Assembly (NCBI RefSeq): GCF_014217685.1
Contig: NZ_CP043653.1
Location: forward strand, 1,926,419 to 1,990,418
DNA: 64,000 bases
Reading direction: 5' to 3'
Origin: Glaciihabitans sp. INWT7
GTDB taxonomy: Bacteria > Actinomycetota > Actinomycetes > Actinomycetales > Microbacteriaceae
Below are positions 26,578 through 35,771 of this stretch, one piece after another. The notes under the pieces are model-generated. The model was not told the DNA's origin and searched no databases. It saw only the letters and a program-made list of their open reading frames with translations. The position numbers and the translations under genes are program-made. How positions within the stretch are numbered: the first letter of the stretch is position 1; each line of letters opens with the position of its first letter.

Positions 26578-27867
26578 ATGACCAGCCGACCGGGTGACCA
26601 GAATCAGACCGCCGCCGAGCTCGAGACACAGTGGAAGACCGACGCACGCTGGAATGGAGTCGAGCGGGACTATACCGCCGAAGACGTGATCGCCCTGCGT
26701 GGCAGCGTGCAGGAGGAGCACACCCTCGCCCGGCGCGGCTCGGAGCGGCTCTGGGGTCTGCTCGATTCCGAAGAGTGGGTTCCGGCCCTCGGAGCCCTCA
26801 CCGGCAATCAGGCCGTGCAGCAGGTGCGTGCCGGACTCAAGGCGATCTACCTCAGCGGCTGGCAGGTCGCGGCCGACGCGAACCTCTCCGGCCAGACCTA
26901 CCCCGACCAGAGCCTCTACCCCGCGAACTCGGTGCCGAGCGTCGTGCGGCGCATCAACAACGCGCTGTTGCGTACGGACCAGATCGAGACCTCGGAGGGA
27001 CGCACCGGCACCGACTGGCTCGCCCCGATCGTCGCGGATGCCGAGGCTGGCTTCGGCGGACCGCTCAACGCCTATGAGTTGATGACCTCCATGATCGCGG
27101 CCGGAGCCGCTGGCGTGCACTGGGAGGACCAGCTCGCCAGTGAGAAGAAGTGCGGGCATATGGGAGGCAAGGTGCTGATCCCCACCGGCCAGCACATCCG
27201 CACTCTCAATGCGGCCCGTCTCGCCGCCGACGTCGCGGGCGTGCCCACGATCGTCATCGCGCGCACCGACTCGCTCGCCGCGAACCTCGTGACCAGTGAT
27301 GTCGACGAACGCGACCGCCCGTTCCTCGATGGCACGCGCACTCCGGAGGGCTTCTACGGCACCCGGCCCGGCATCGAGACCGTGCTCTCGCGAGGCCACG
27401 CCTACGCGCCATACGCCGATCTGCTCTGGGTCGAGTCCTCTGAGCCGGACCTGGCCCTCGCCCGCACTTTCGCCGAGAGCATCCACCGGGAGTTCCCCGG
27501 CAAGAAGCTCGCGTACAACTGCTCGCCGTCGTTCAACTGGAAGAGCCACCTCGACGATGCCCAGATCGCGACCTTCCAGCGGGAGCTGGCCGCAATGGGC
27601 TATGCCTTCCAGTTCATCACGCTAGCCGGGTTCCACGCCCTCAACCATTCGATGTACACGCTCGCCCGCGACTACAGCCGGCGGCACATGAGCGCCTACG
27701 TCGAGCTGCAGGAGGCCGAATTCGCCTCCGAGGCCGACGGGTACACCGCAACAAAGCACCAGCGCGAGGTCGGTACCGGCTACTTCGACAGGATCTCGAC
27801 AGTGCTGAACCCCGACAGCGCGACCCTGGCGCTGGTCGGCTCGACCGAATCCGCACAGTTTCACTAG
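26578..27867 (+). CDS. aceA: Isocitrate lyase
   Basis: A 429-residue enzyme. The signature KKCGHMGGK with catalytic Cys192 is present, as are the Mg and substrate segments [15 protein letters not shown] and HWEDQL. It splits isocitrate to glyoxylate and succinate, allowing growth on acetate and fatty acids. GAAGGAG lies about 8 nt before the ATG. Malate synthase follows after 70 bp, so the two form the glyoxylate shunt pair, under RamB. Confidence 0.97.
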   Translation: MTSRPGDQNQTAAELETQWKTDARWNGVERDYTAEDVIALRGSVQEEHTLARRGSERLWGLLDSEEWVPALGALTGNQAVQQVRAGLKAIYLSGWQVAADANLSGQTYPDQSLYPANSVPSVVRRINNALLRTDQIETSEGRTGTDWLAPIVADAEAGFGGPLNAYELMTSMIAAGAAGVHWEDQLASEKKCGHMGGKVLIPTGQHIRTLNAARLAADVAGVPTIVIARTDSLAANLVTSDVDERDRPFLDGTRTPEGFYGTRPGIETVLSRGHAYAPYADLLWVESSEPDLALARTFAESIHREFPGKKLAYNCSPSFNWKSHLDDAQIATFQRELAAMGYAFQFITLAGFHALNHSMYTLARDYSRRHMSAYVELQEAEFASEADGYTATKHQREVGTGYFDRISTVLNPDSATLALVGSTESAQFH

Positions 27868-27913
27868 ACCGCAGTTCCACCAGACCGCAGTTCCACCAGA
27901 CCGAAGTGTCACT
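27866..27913 (+). repeat. 16-bp tandem repeat after aceA
   Basis: AGACCGCAGTTCCACC occurs twice exactly (27866-27881, 27882-27897) and a third degenerate copy (AGACCGAAGTGTCACT) follows. The bases just before (27850-27865) look like a further decayed unit, and the first copy begins inside the aceA stop codon. Looks like slippage duplication of the gene end. Confidence 0.7.
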
Positions 27914-27937
27914 CACCAGCAGGGAAAGGCCATCATC

Positions 27938-29572
27938 ATGACAACGCACAACCGCATGACCGTGCTCGGCAGCCCGGAACCCGGCTTCGAGACAATCCTC
28001 TCCCCGGAGGCGCTCACCTTCGTCACCCGCCTGCACGACCAGTTCACCGGCCGCCGCCAGGAACGGCTCACCGCGCGAATGGTGCAGCGCAAGAACATCG
28101 AGAACGGGCGCAATCTCGGCTTCCTCTCCGAGACCGCCGCGATCCGGGCGGACTCCGGATGGCGTGTGGCCGGTGCCGGGCCCGGGCTCGAAGACCGCCG
28201 GGTCGAGATCACCGGCCCCACCGACCGCAAGATGACGGTGAACGCGCTCAACTCCGGCGCGAAGGTGTGGCTCGCCGATCTGGAGGATGCGACGAGCCCC
28301 ACTTGGTCGAACATCATCGGCGGGCAGCTTTCGCTCTACGACGCCATTCGTCACCAGGCGGACTTCACCAGTGAGGCAGGCAAGCACTACACGGTCGGCG
28401 AGGTCACCCCGACGATCGTCATGCGTCCCCGCGGCTGGCACCTGGTGGAGAAGCACCTGAGGTACACCGACCGGGCGGGCCTCGGCAAGGCGGCATCCGC
28501 CTCGCTGGTCGACTTCGGGCTGTACCTCTTCCACAATGCGGCAGCCCTCATCGCCGACGGACGCGGGGCGTACTTCTACCTGCCGAAAATCGAGAACCAC
28601 TTGGAAGCGCGCCTGTGGGACGACATCTTCACCTTCTCGGAGATCGCCCTCGGCCTCGAGCACGGCTCGATCCGCGCGACTGTGCTCATCGAGACGATCA
28701 CCGCCGCGTTCGAGATGGACGAGATCCTGTTCGAGTTGAAGGAGCACTGCGCCGGCCTCAACGCCGGTCGCTGGGACTACATCTTCAGCCTGATCAAGAA
28801 CTTCCGTGGTCGCGGCCGCCAGTTCGTGCTCCCGGATCGGAACCGCATCACGATGACCTCGCCGATGATGCGCAACTACACCGAACTGCTGGTGGCCACC
28901 TGCCATCGTCGGGGAGCTCATGCCATCGGCGGCATGAGCGCGTTCATCCCGAATCGTCGGGACCCCGAGATCACCGCGCAGGCGATCACCAAGGTTCACG
29001 ACGACAAGCGACGCGAGGCGACCGACGGTTTCGACGGCACCTGGGTGGCGCATCCGGACCTCGTCGCAAGCGCACGTGAGGAGTTCGACGCGGTGCTCGG
29101 TGAGCGCCCCAACCAGGTCGACCGTCTGCGTCCGGAGGTGGATGTCTGCGCAGCCGACCTCCTCGACGTGGGGTCCTTCGACCAGACGGTCACCACCGAG
29201 GGGGTCCGTCGCAACGTGTCCGTGGCGCTGAGGTACATCGAGAGCTGGTTGCGCGGAGTCGGCGCGGCCGCCATCGACAATCTCATGGAGGACGCCGCGA
29301 CGGCGGAGATCTCCCGGTCGCAGCTCTGGCAGTGGATCGCCCAGCGCACCGTCACCGAGCAGGGTGACCTGGTCACGCGCGAGCTCGTGGAGGGGATGCT
29401 GCAGAGCGAGCTCGTCGGCAGCCGGCGGTCGACGGATGATCGTTTCGACGATGCCGCAGCGGTCGTGCGCCTCGTCACCCTGCAGGACGACTTCCCGACC
29501 TTCCTCACCATCCCGGCCTACACCCACTACCTCGTGGATACCGTGGCGGAGCGGGAGACGGTCGCCGCCTGA
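27938..29572 (+). CDS. aceB: Malate synthase (A type)
   Basis: A 544-residue enzyme of the malate synthase A group. The signature VMRPRGWHLVEKH (catalytic Arg), VWLADLEDATSP, and the TIM-barrel segment RAYFYLPKIENH (here GAYFYLPK) are present. It condenses glyoxylate with acetyl-CoA to malate. The start has AGGGAAAGG upstream. Co-directional with aceA. Confidence 0.97.
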   Translation: MTTHNRMTVLGSPEPGFETILSPEALTFVTRLHDQFTGRRQERLTARMVQRKNIENGRNLGFLSETAAIRADSGWRVAGAGPGLEDRRVEITGPTDRKMTVNALNSGAKVWLADLEDATSPTWSNIIGGQLSLYDAIRHQADFTSEAGKHYTVGEVTPTIVMRPRGWHLVEKHLRYTDRAGLGKAASASLVDFGLYLFHNAAALIADGRGAYFYLPKIENHLEARLWDDIFTFSEIALGLEHGSIRATVLIETITAAFEMDEILFELKEHCAGLNAGRWDYIFSLIKNFRGRGRQFVLPDRNRITMTSPMMRNYTELLVATCHRRGAHAIGGMSAFIPNRRDPEITAQAITKVHDDKRREATDGFDGTWVAHPDLVASAREEFDAVLGERPNQVDRLRPEVDVCAADLLDVGSFDQTVTTEGVRRNVSVALRYIESWLRGVGAAAIDNLMEDAATAEISRSQLWQWIAQRTVTEQGDLVTRELVEGMLQSELVGSRRSTDDRFDDAAAVVRLVTLQDDFPTFLTIPAYTHYLVDTVAERETVAA

Positions 29573-29630
29573 GGGTTGCCCGCGCACCCTCGCCGGTCGG
29601 TGCCCGCTACTCGACCAGCGGGCATCCGGG

Positions 29631-29654
29631 TAGACTCCATACCGTCCGGTCGGT
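29631..29654 (+). promoter_or_regulatory. Promoter and TetR-type operator of the acyl-CoA operon
   Basis: A TAGACT -10 (29631-29636) is followed after 4 bases by ACCGTCCGGTCGGT (29641-29654), a near-perfect palindrome (ACCG....CGGT) placed at the transcript start, as for a repressor. The site matches 11 of 14 bases with the one at 50245-50258 and has the same spacing to its -10, so the TetR at 48858-49469 may bind both. Confidence 0.55.
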
Positions 29655-29688
29655 TTTGCGATCGGGGTCGGTACTACAGAAGGCATCA

Positions 29689-30816
29689 ATGGAGATCGTC
29701 GGCGCGGTACTCGAGCGCAGCGGGGCGGAGCCGCCATTCGCGGCATCCGCTCCCCTGTCGATCAGCCGGCTCGAACTGGATGCCCCCAGGCCCGGAGAGC
29801 TTCTCGTGCGCATCGAAGTGGCCGGGGTCTGCCACTCGGACCTCTCCGTCGTCGATGGCAATCGAAAGCGCCCCACCCCCATGCTCCTCGGCCACGAGGC
29901 GGCCGGCATCGTCGAAGCACTGGGAGACGAGACCAGCGACCTGGCCATCGGCGACCGCGTGGTGATGACCTTCCTTCCCCGCTGCGGCGCGTGCGCGGGA
30001 TGCGCCACCGGCGGGCGCCTTCCCTGCGAAATCGGCAGCGCAGCCAACAGTGCCGGCACCCTGGTCGGCGGAGCGATTCGGCTGCAGCGGCAGGGGCATC
30101 CGGTGTTCCACCACCTCGGGGTGTCCGCCTTCGCGAGCCACGCCGTCGTCAACCGAACCTCCGTTGTGCGGGTGGACCCGGACATCCCGGCGGATGTCGC
30201 GGCGCTGCTCGGTTGCGCCGTGCTCACCGGTGGCGGCGCGGTGCTCAACTCCGCCCGGCCGCAGCCGGGTGAAACGGTGATGGTGGTGGGGCTCGGCGGT
30301 GTCGGCATGGCCGCCGTGCTCGTGGCACTCTCGCTCGGACACCACGTGATCGGGGTCGACGGCGTCGAACAGAAGCTGGCGACCGCCCGGGACTTCGGCG
30401 TGACCGAGACCTACACTCCGCAGCAGTTGCTCGACGCGGGAGTGCGAGCCCCCGTGGTGATCGAAGCCGCCGGCAACGCTCGCGCCTTCGAGACCGCGCT
30501 CGCGGCGACGGCCGCCGGTGGTCGCACCGTCACCGTCGGGCTGCCCGCACCGGAGGCGCGGGCATCCATCTCTCCCCTACTGCTCACCGCCGAAGCGCGC
30601 ACCATCATCGGCAGCTACCTCGGCTCCGCGGTGCCGTCCCGCGACATCCCGCTGTTCGCCCAGCTCTGGCGCGAGGGTCGGCTGCCCGTGGAGAAGTTGA
30701 TCTCCAGCCGCATCCGCCTCGACCAGTTGAACGAGGCGATGGATGCCCTCGCCGAGGGCCGCGCGTTGCGCCAGTTGATCGTGTTCCCGCCAGAAGCACC
30801 CACGAAGGAGAACTGA
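29689..30816 (+). CDS. Zinc-dependent alcohol dehydrogenase (MDR)
   Basis: A 375-residue medium-chain dehydrogenase. Catalytic zinc: Cys48 in GVCHSD and His69-Glu70 in GHEAAG. Structural zinc: Cys99, Cys102, Cys105 and Cys113, all present. The Rossmann motif is VVGLGGVGMAAV. It interconverts alcohols and aldehydes or ketones with NAD. AGAAGG lies 7 nt before the ATG. First gene of a seven-gene operon; the next ATG overlaps its stop. Confidence 0.9.
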   Translation: MEIVGAVLERSGAEPPFAASAPLSISRLELDAPRPGELLVRIEVAGVCHSDLSVVDGNRKRPTPMLLGHEAAGIVEALGDETSDLAIGDRVVMTFLPRCGACAGCATGGRLPCEIGSAANSAGTLVGGAIRLQRQGHPVFHHLGVSAFASHAVVNRTSVVRVDPDIPADVAALLGCAVLTGGGAVLNSARPQPGETVMVVGLGGVGMAAVLVALSLGHHVIGVDGVEQKLATARDFGVTETYTPQQLLDAGVRAPVVIEAAGNARAFETALAATAAGGRTVTVGLPAPEARASISPLLLTAEARTIIGSYLGSAVPSRDIPLFAQLWREGRLPVEKLISSRIRLDQLNEAMDALAEGRALRQLIVFPPEAPTKEN

Positions 30817-31571
30817 TGACCGAGCAGCGCACCGCCATCGTCACGGGAGGCGCCCGGGGAATCGGGGCCGCCATCTCGAAACGTCTCGCCTCGGATGGCT
30901 ATGCCGTGGCCGTGATCGATCTTCGCGAAGAAGACACGACACCCACCGTCGACACGATCGTCGCGGCGGGTGGGCGCGCCATCGGCATCGGAGCGGATGT
31001 CTCGGATGCCCCGGCGGTCGCCACAGCCGTCGCGCGAACTGTCGACGAACTCGGGGCTCCCACGATCCTCGTCAACAACGCCGGCATCCTGCGCGACAAC
31101 CTGCTGTTCAAGATGTCCGAGGGCGACTGGGATGCCGTGATGGGCGTGCACCTTCGCGGGGCCTTCCTGATGAGCCGCGAGGTGCAGAAGCATCAGGTGG
31201 AGGCGAAGTGGGGGCGGATCGTCAATCTCTCGAGCACCTCCGCTCTCGGCAACCGCGGGCAGGCCAACTACTCCGCGGCCAAGGCCGGCCTGCAGGGTTT
31301 CACCAAGACGCTCGCGATCGAACTCGGACCTTTCGGTGTGACCGCGAACGCCATCGCACCGGGCTTCATCGCCACCGACATGTTGCGCGCGACCGCCGAG
31401 CGCATGGGGGTCACCTTCGACGCCTTCCTCGAGGGTGCCGCGAAGGAGATCCCCGTTCGGCGGGTCGGGCAGCCGGAGGACATCGCCGCCCTGGCATCCT
31501 TCTTCTGCTCCGAAGAGGCGGGGTTCGTCTCCGGTCAGGTCGTCTATGTCTCCGGCGGACCGAAGGCCTGA
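30816..31571 (+). CDS. SDR oxidoreductase, 3-oxoacyl reductase type
   Basis: A 251-residue FabG-like SDR: TGGARGIG (10-17), NNAGI, Ser in LSSTSALGN and YSAAKAG (YxxxK) are intact, so it is active. The likely substrate is a 3- or 4-ketoacyl-CoA. In levulinate pathways an SDR of this kind (LvaD) reduces the 4-keto group to a 4-hydroxyacyl-CoA; this fits the kinase and dehydrogenase later in the operon (inference). Confidence 0.88.
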   Translation: MTEQRTAIVTGGARGIGAAISKRLASDGYAVAVIDLREEDTTPTVDTIVAAGGRAIGIGADVSDAPAVATAVARTVDELGAPTILVNNAGILRDNLLFKMSEGDWDAVMGVHLRGAFLMSREVQKHQVEAKWGRIVNLSSTSALGNRGQANYSAAKAGLQGFTKTLAIELGPFGVTANAIAPGFIATDMLRATAERMGVTFDAFLEGAAKEIPVRRVGQPEDIAALASFFCSEEAGFVSGQVVYVSGGPKA

Positions 31572-31575
31572 GCCG

Positions 31576-32064
31576 ATGACCGCCTTTGCCAACCCCGCCG
31601 CTCTGCTGACTGCCGTGGGAGCCGAGCTCGGCACCACAGAGTGGCTCGAGATCGACCAGCACCGCATCGATGGCTTCGCGGCCGCGACGGGCGACGAGCA
31701 GTGGATCCACGTCGATCCGCAACGAGCTGCCGCCGGGCCCTTCGGCGGCACCATCGCCCACGGGTACCTCAGCCTGTCCCTTCTCGCCCCGTTCACCGCG
31801 CAGTTGCTCGAGGTGGGTTCCGTGGCGATGGCCATCAATTACGGCCTCGACCGGGTGCGGTTTCTGCAGCCGGTGCGGAGCGGATCGCGGCTGCGGGCAC
31901 GCGGATCGATCACCAGCGCCGAGGCTGTGGGGCTCGGAGTGCGGGTGGGTGTGAAGATGACTGTAGAGATCGACGGCGAATCGAAGCCCGCACTTGTTGC
32001 GGACACCATCGTGCTTTTCGCCGCCGAGCCGCATCCCACACCCCCAGCAGAGGAGCCCTCATGA
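31576..32064 (+). CDS. MaoC-like hydratase
   Basis: A 162-residue hot-dog fold protein. The R-hydratase motif is DEQWIHVDPQRAA with Asp40 and His45, followed by GPFGGTIAHGYLSLSL. It hydrates trans-2-enoyl-CoA to (R)-3-hydroxyacyl-CoA, the step after an acyl-CoA dehydrogenase-type elimination in this operon. ATG 31576 is 4 bases after the SDR stop. Confidence 0.87.
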   Translation: MTAFANPAALLTAVGAELGTTEWLEIDQHRIDGFAAATGDEQWIHVDPQRAAAGPFGGTIAHGYLSLSLLAPFTAQLLEVGSVAMAINYGLDRVRFLQPVRSGSRLRARGSITSAEAVGLGVRVGVKMTVEIDGESKPALVADTIVLFAAEPHPTPPAEEPS

Positions 32065-32459
32065 CCGAGGAAAAGGCCCTGACCGAGAAGTCCCTCATCG
32101 AGCTCTGGACGAAGGCGCGACTGCACCTCATCGTGTCGCAGTTCGCCCCGACTTTCCTGCTCATCGTCACGATCGGCCTGCTCGACGCCGGCCTGACCAC
32201 GGCGCCGGCCAGCGTGCGGCTCGGGGCCGCGGGAATCCTGCTCGCCTCGGGCATCCTTGGCGCGCTCGCTCAGATCTCGGTTGCGGGTGAGGCGGCCGCG
32301 ATCATCGACGATCTCGACGCGATCGTCGCTCCCTCGGCCGTGGCGCAGCGCATCATCGCCTCCCGCCGCTGGCTGCTCGTGCCGAAGTTCGTGACGCCCG
32401 CGATCTTCGTGCTCGTGTACATCGCGCTGCTCGTCGCCCTGTTCCTGACGAGCAGATGA
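32061..32459 (+). CDS. Small membrane protein of unknown function
   Basis: A 132-residue protein with a charged N-terminus (TEEKALTEKSLIELWTKARLH) and three hydrophobic segments (about 29-47, 55-77, 108-131), so probably three helices. Both ends overlap neighbours by 4 bases, which says it is a functional part of the acyl-CoA operon. I do not recognise it. Transport or anchoring of the pathway enzymes is possible but unproven. Confidence 0.75.
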   Translation: MTEEKALTEKSLIELWTKARLHLIVSQFAPTFLLIVTIGLLDAGLTTAPASVRLGAAGILLASGILGALAQISVAGEAAAIIDDLDAIVAPSAVAQRIIASRRWLLVPKFVTPAIFVLVYIALLVALFLTSR

Positions 32460-32911
32460 CTAAGACACCAGCACCGACAGAGACTCCGGTGCCGGAGGGC
32501 TTCGGCTACAGTCGCGTCTTCGGCACGCGCTGGAACGACAACGACGTCTACGGTCACCTGAACAACACGACCCACTATGCCGCGATGGACACCACCATCA
32601 CCAGCTGGCTGATCGGGATCGCCGGACTCCGCACGGACGCGGATGACGCGATGGCCGTGGTGGTCTCCTCCTCCTGCACCTACCTCGCGTCGGTGTCGTT
32701 CCCGGAGGGACTCGTGGTGGGCCTCCGCGCCGGGCGCCTCGGCACGACGAGTGTGACCTGGGAGCTCGGCCTGCACGCCGAGAGTTCCGGGGCGCTGGTG
32801 GCAACCGGGCAGTTCGTGCATGTCTTCGTCGACCCCGTCGGCCAGAGACCGGTGCCGATCCCGCGGCTCGTTCGAGACGCGATCGAGTCCCAGTTGGTGA
32901 TGGCGGGATGA
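32456..32911 (+). CDS. Acyl-CoA thioesterase (4HBT family)
   Basis: A 151-residue hot-dog thioesterase with WNDNDVYGHLNNTTH, the 4-hydroxybenzoyl-CoA thioesterase motif (Asp before HLNN). It releases CoA from acyl-CoA, perhaps to clear dead-end intermediates. Overlaps both neighbours by 4 bases. Confidence 0.85.
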   Translation: MTKTPAPTETPVPEGFGYSRVFGTRWNDNDVYGHLNNTTHYAAMDTTITSWLIGIAGLRTDADDAMAVVVSSSCTYLASVSFPEGLVVGLRAGRLGTTSVTWELGLHAESSGALVATGQFVHVFVDPVGQRPVPIPRLVRDAIESQLVMAG

Positions 32912-33968
32912 GCCGCGAACCACGGGGGCTCGCGACGTCGGTGCTCGAGGAGTGGCTGAGGGCTGAGCATCCGGAACTCGTCGCGCAATCCCAGCTCGAC
33001 GCGACGCTGATCACGGGCGGTCGCAGCAACCTCACCTACCGGGTGCTCGGTGGGGCGACGCCCCTGGTGCTTCGGCGTCCACCGCTCGGGCACGTGCTGG
33101 CGAGCGCTCACGACATGGGCCGGGAATTCCGGGTGATCTCTGCGCTCGGCGGAAGCACGGTGCCCGTGCCGCAGGCCCTGTTGTGCGGGATGACACCGAC
33201 GGCACCGCCGGAGTTGGTACCCCCTTCTACCTCATGGGCTTCGTCGACGGCCAGGTGCTCTCGTCCCCCGCCGCGAACGCCCCCTTCAGCCCGAGCCAAC
33301 TGCGGACACTGAGCCTCGACCTGGTCGAAACCCTTGCCGAACTGCACTCGATCGACCCGGCTGGTGTCGGACTCGACGACTTCGGCCGGGCATCCGGCTA
33401 CCTCGATCGCCAGGTGCGCCGCTGGGGTGAGCAGTATGACAAGTCCCGCAGCCGCCCGTTGCCGGAGCTCGACGCGTTGCAGGCAGCCCTGCGTGAGAGG
33501 GTGCCATCGACGATCGGCTCCTCGCTCGTGCACGGCGACTTCCGCCTCGACAATGCGATAGTGCAGGTGGATTCCGGTCGACGGCCCCGCATCGCGGCGA
33601 TCCTCGACTGGGAGATGGCGACCATCGGGGATTCGTTCACCGACCTCGGACTGCTCGGTCTCTACTGGGACATCAGCAGCATCAGCGAGCAGGCGGCGGC
33701 CGTTGCGGCGAGCGCGGTCGATCCGGCCGCGGGATACCCGAGCTTCGCCGAACTGCTCGACGCCTACGCCGCAGCGCGGGGAACCGCGGTGCCCGAGCTC
33801 TCCTGGTACCTCGCGTTCGCCGCCTACAAGCTCGCCATCATCCTGGAGGGCATCCACCTGCGGTTCCAGGCCGGCGAGACGGTCGGCCCCGGCTTCGACA
33901 CCATCGGCGCTCTCGTCGCCCCACTCGCCAGGGCCGGTCTGCGCTCGCTGGCCGAAAGGACCCGCTGA
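32908..33968 (+). pseudogene. APH/ACAD10-11-type acyl-CoA kinase, disrupted by a frameshift
   Basis: The first frame (32908-) encodes ITGGRSNLTYRV and VPVPQALLC, the start of an aminoglycoside-phosphotransferase-like kinase; the second frame (to 33968) continues with GVGTPFYLMGFVDG, HGDFRLDNAIV (catalytic loop) and ILDWEMATIGD (Mg-binding). The join is at about 33186, where one base is missing, so neither part is a whole enzyme. The family includes LvaA and the kinase domain of ACAD10/11, which phosphorylate 4-hydroxyacyl-CoA. No slippery site is seen, so it is a real mutation or a sequencing error. Confidence 0.75.
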
Positions 33969-35170
33969 TGGACTTCGCCCCCGACGCCACGACGGTCGAC
34001 CTCGTCGAGCGGATGAATGCCTTCCTCGCCGAGTGCGTCTACCCCGCAGAGACCGTGCTCGAGGCCCAGGTCGCCGAGACCCCGGATGACTGGAGCCTGC
34101 GTCCCATCGTGCGGGAGCTGCAGGCGGAGGCCCGTTTGCGCGGCCTCTGGAACCTCTTCCTTCCCTCCGAGGGCCTGACGAACCTGCAGTATGCGGCCGT
34201 CGCGGAGCTCACCGGGCGCAGTCCGAAGCTGGCCCCCGTCGCGCTCAACTGCGCCGCGCCGGACACCGGAAACATGGAGGTGCTGGCGGAGTTCGGAACC
34301 CCGGCGCAGAAGGAACGCTGGCTGGCGCCGCTGCTGGAGGGCCGCATCCGCTCATCGTTCTGCATGACGGAGCCGGAGGTCGCCTCTTCGGATGCCACGA
34401 ACATCGCGACGAGCATCCGTCGCGATGGGCACGACTATGTGATCGACGGGCGAAAGTGGTGGTCGACCGGGGCGATGAACCCCGAGGCCGAGATCTTCAT
34501 CGTGATGGGACGCACCGCGGCGTCGGATTCGGACGCTCCCCGTCACCGCCAGCAGAGCATGATCCTCGTGCTACGCGACACCCCGGGGGTCACGATCGTG
34601 CGTCCCCTCACGGTCTTCGGGTATGACGACCGGGACCACGGCGGCCACGCCGAGGTGCTCTTCGAGGGAGTGCGGGTGCCCGAGAGCAACCTCATCGCCG
34701 GGGAGGGCGACGGATTCGCAATCGCCCAAGCGCGGCTCGGGCCTGGACGCATCCATCACTGCATGAGGCTGCTCGGCATGGCGGAGCGCACGATGGATCT
34801 CATGCGCGAGCGAGCACAGACTCGCGTCGCCTTCGGGAGGCCCCTCGCCGAGCAGGGCGTGGTGCGCGAATGGCTGGCCGAGAGCCGCATCTCGATCGAA
34901 TCGCTGCGGCTGCTGGTGCTGAAGACCGCGTGGCTCATGGACACGGTGGGCAACGCCGGGGCGATGACCGAGATCCAGGCGATCAAGATCGCCGTGCCGC
35001 GGGCGGTGCAGCAGATCCTCGACCGCGCCATCCAGTTGCACGGCGGCGGCGGGCTCACGGCCGACGACCCGATCGCCGAGATGTACGCCGCAGCGCGCGC
35101 GCTGCGTCTGGCCGACGGTCCGGACGAAGTGCACCTGTCTTCCCTCGGCAAGGCGGAATTGCGCCGCTGA
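33968..35170 (+). CDS. Acyl-CoA dehydrogenase, ACAD10/11 type
   Basis: A 400-residue flavoenzyme: FCMTEPEVASSDATN, KWWSTGA, FGYDDRDHGGHAEVLFEG and ARLGPGRIHHCMR (ACAD11-like), with the C-terminal QLHGGGGLTADDPIAEMYA. It pairs with the upstream kinase: in the LvaA/LvaC and ACAD10/11 systems the kinase makes a 4-phosphoacyl-CoA and this enzyme eliminates phosphate to the enoyl-CoA. The ATG overlaps the kinase stop by one base. Confidence 0.88.
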   Translation: MDFAPDATTVDLVERMNAFLAECVYPAETVLEAQVAETPDDWSLRPIVRELQAEARLRGLWNLFLPSEGLTNLQYAAVAELTGRSPKLAPVALNCAAPDTGNMEVLAEFGTPAQKERWLAPLLEGRIRSSFCMTEPEVASSDATNIATSIRRDGHDYVIDGRKWWSTGAMNPEAEIFIVMGRTAASDSDAPRHRQQSMILVLRDTPGVTIVRPLTVFGYDDRDHGGHAEVLFEGVRVPESNLIAGEGDGFAIAQARLGPGRIHHCMRLLGMAERTMDLMRERAQTRVAFGRPLAEQGVVREWLAESRISIESLRLLVLKTAWLMDTVGNAGAMTEIQAIKIAVPRAVQQILDRAIQLHGGGGLTADDPIAEMYAAARALRLADGPDEVHLSSLGKAELRR

Positions 35171-35216
35171 CGCCGGAGCTGCCGGAAGGCTGACCCGCCA
35201 GCGCAGGACAGTGCCG

Positions 35217-35648
35217 CTAGCGCAGAACCGAACTGAGCAGCAGGCTGGTCTCGCTGTTGACCACGCCCTCGATCGCGCGGATCTGCCCGAGGGTGCGATC
35301 GAAATCCGTGAGGGTCTCTGTGCGCAGTTCGGCCACGAGGTCCCAGCCGCCATTCGTGGTGTGGAGCGCACTGATCTCGGGCAGGCCACGCAGCTGGCGG
35401 ATCACGTGGTCGGTGGTGCGACCCTCCACCTCGATGAAGGCGATCGCATGGATGGTGAGGGGGTCGAGCTCATCCCTCACCCGCACCGTGAACCCCACAA
35501 CGGTTCCGGATGACACGAGCCGCTCGAGCCGACTGCTGATCGTGGCTCGGGCGACCCCCAGCGTGCGCGCAAGGAACGCGACGGATGCCCTGCCGTCCTC
35601 GCGCAGGGCGGAGAGCAGATTGCGGTCGAGGTCGTCCAGAGCAGGCAT
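35217..35648 (-). CDS. Lrp/AsnC-family transcription regulator
   Basis: A 143-residue protein: LDDLDRNLLSALREDGRASVAFLARTLGVARATISSRLERLV helix-turn-helix then a RAM ligand domain. It is divergent from ornithine cyclodeaminase and CtlX, so the ligand is probably an amino acid of the arginine/ornithine group. ATG 35648 is chosen because a TACTTT -10 is 6 nt upstream (leaderless). Confidence 0.92.
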   Translation of the reverse strand: MPALDDLDRNLLSALREDGRASVAFLARTLGVARATISSRLERLVSSGTVVGFTVRVRDELDPLTIHAIAFIEVEGRTTDHVIRQLRGLPEISALHTTNGGWDLVAELRTETLTDFDRTLGQIRAIEGVVNSETSLLLSSVLR

Positions 35649-35654
35649 GAACAC

Positions 35655-35672
35655 AAAGTACTACACCGTGTA
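35655..35672 (-). promoter_or_regulatory. Leaderless promoter and palindrome of the Lrp gene
   Basis: TACTTT (35660-35655 on the minus strand) lies 6 nt before the ATG. The perfect palindrome TACACCGTGTA (35662-35672) sits just upstream of it, between -10 and -35, fitting autorepression. Confidence 0.5.
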
Positions 35673-35694
35673 ACAGATTGCTCATCCACAGTCT

Positions 35695-35709
35695 AAAAGA
35701 ACAGCTTTT
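35695..35709. promoter_or_regulatory. AT-rich inverted repeat, possible Lrp box
   Basis: AAAAG, AACAG, CTTTT in the divergent region between the Lrp regulator and ornithine cyclodeaminase; AT-rich 15-bp palindromes are usual Lrp/AsnC sites. Confidence 0.4.
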
Positions 35710-35771
35710 TGATCATTCTCTGTGCATATCGTCGGAAACTAGGCTTGCTGTCTAGTGAAGTGGAGACGCCC

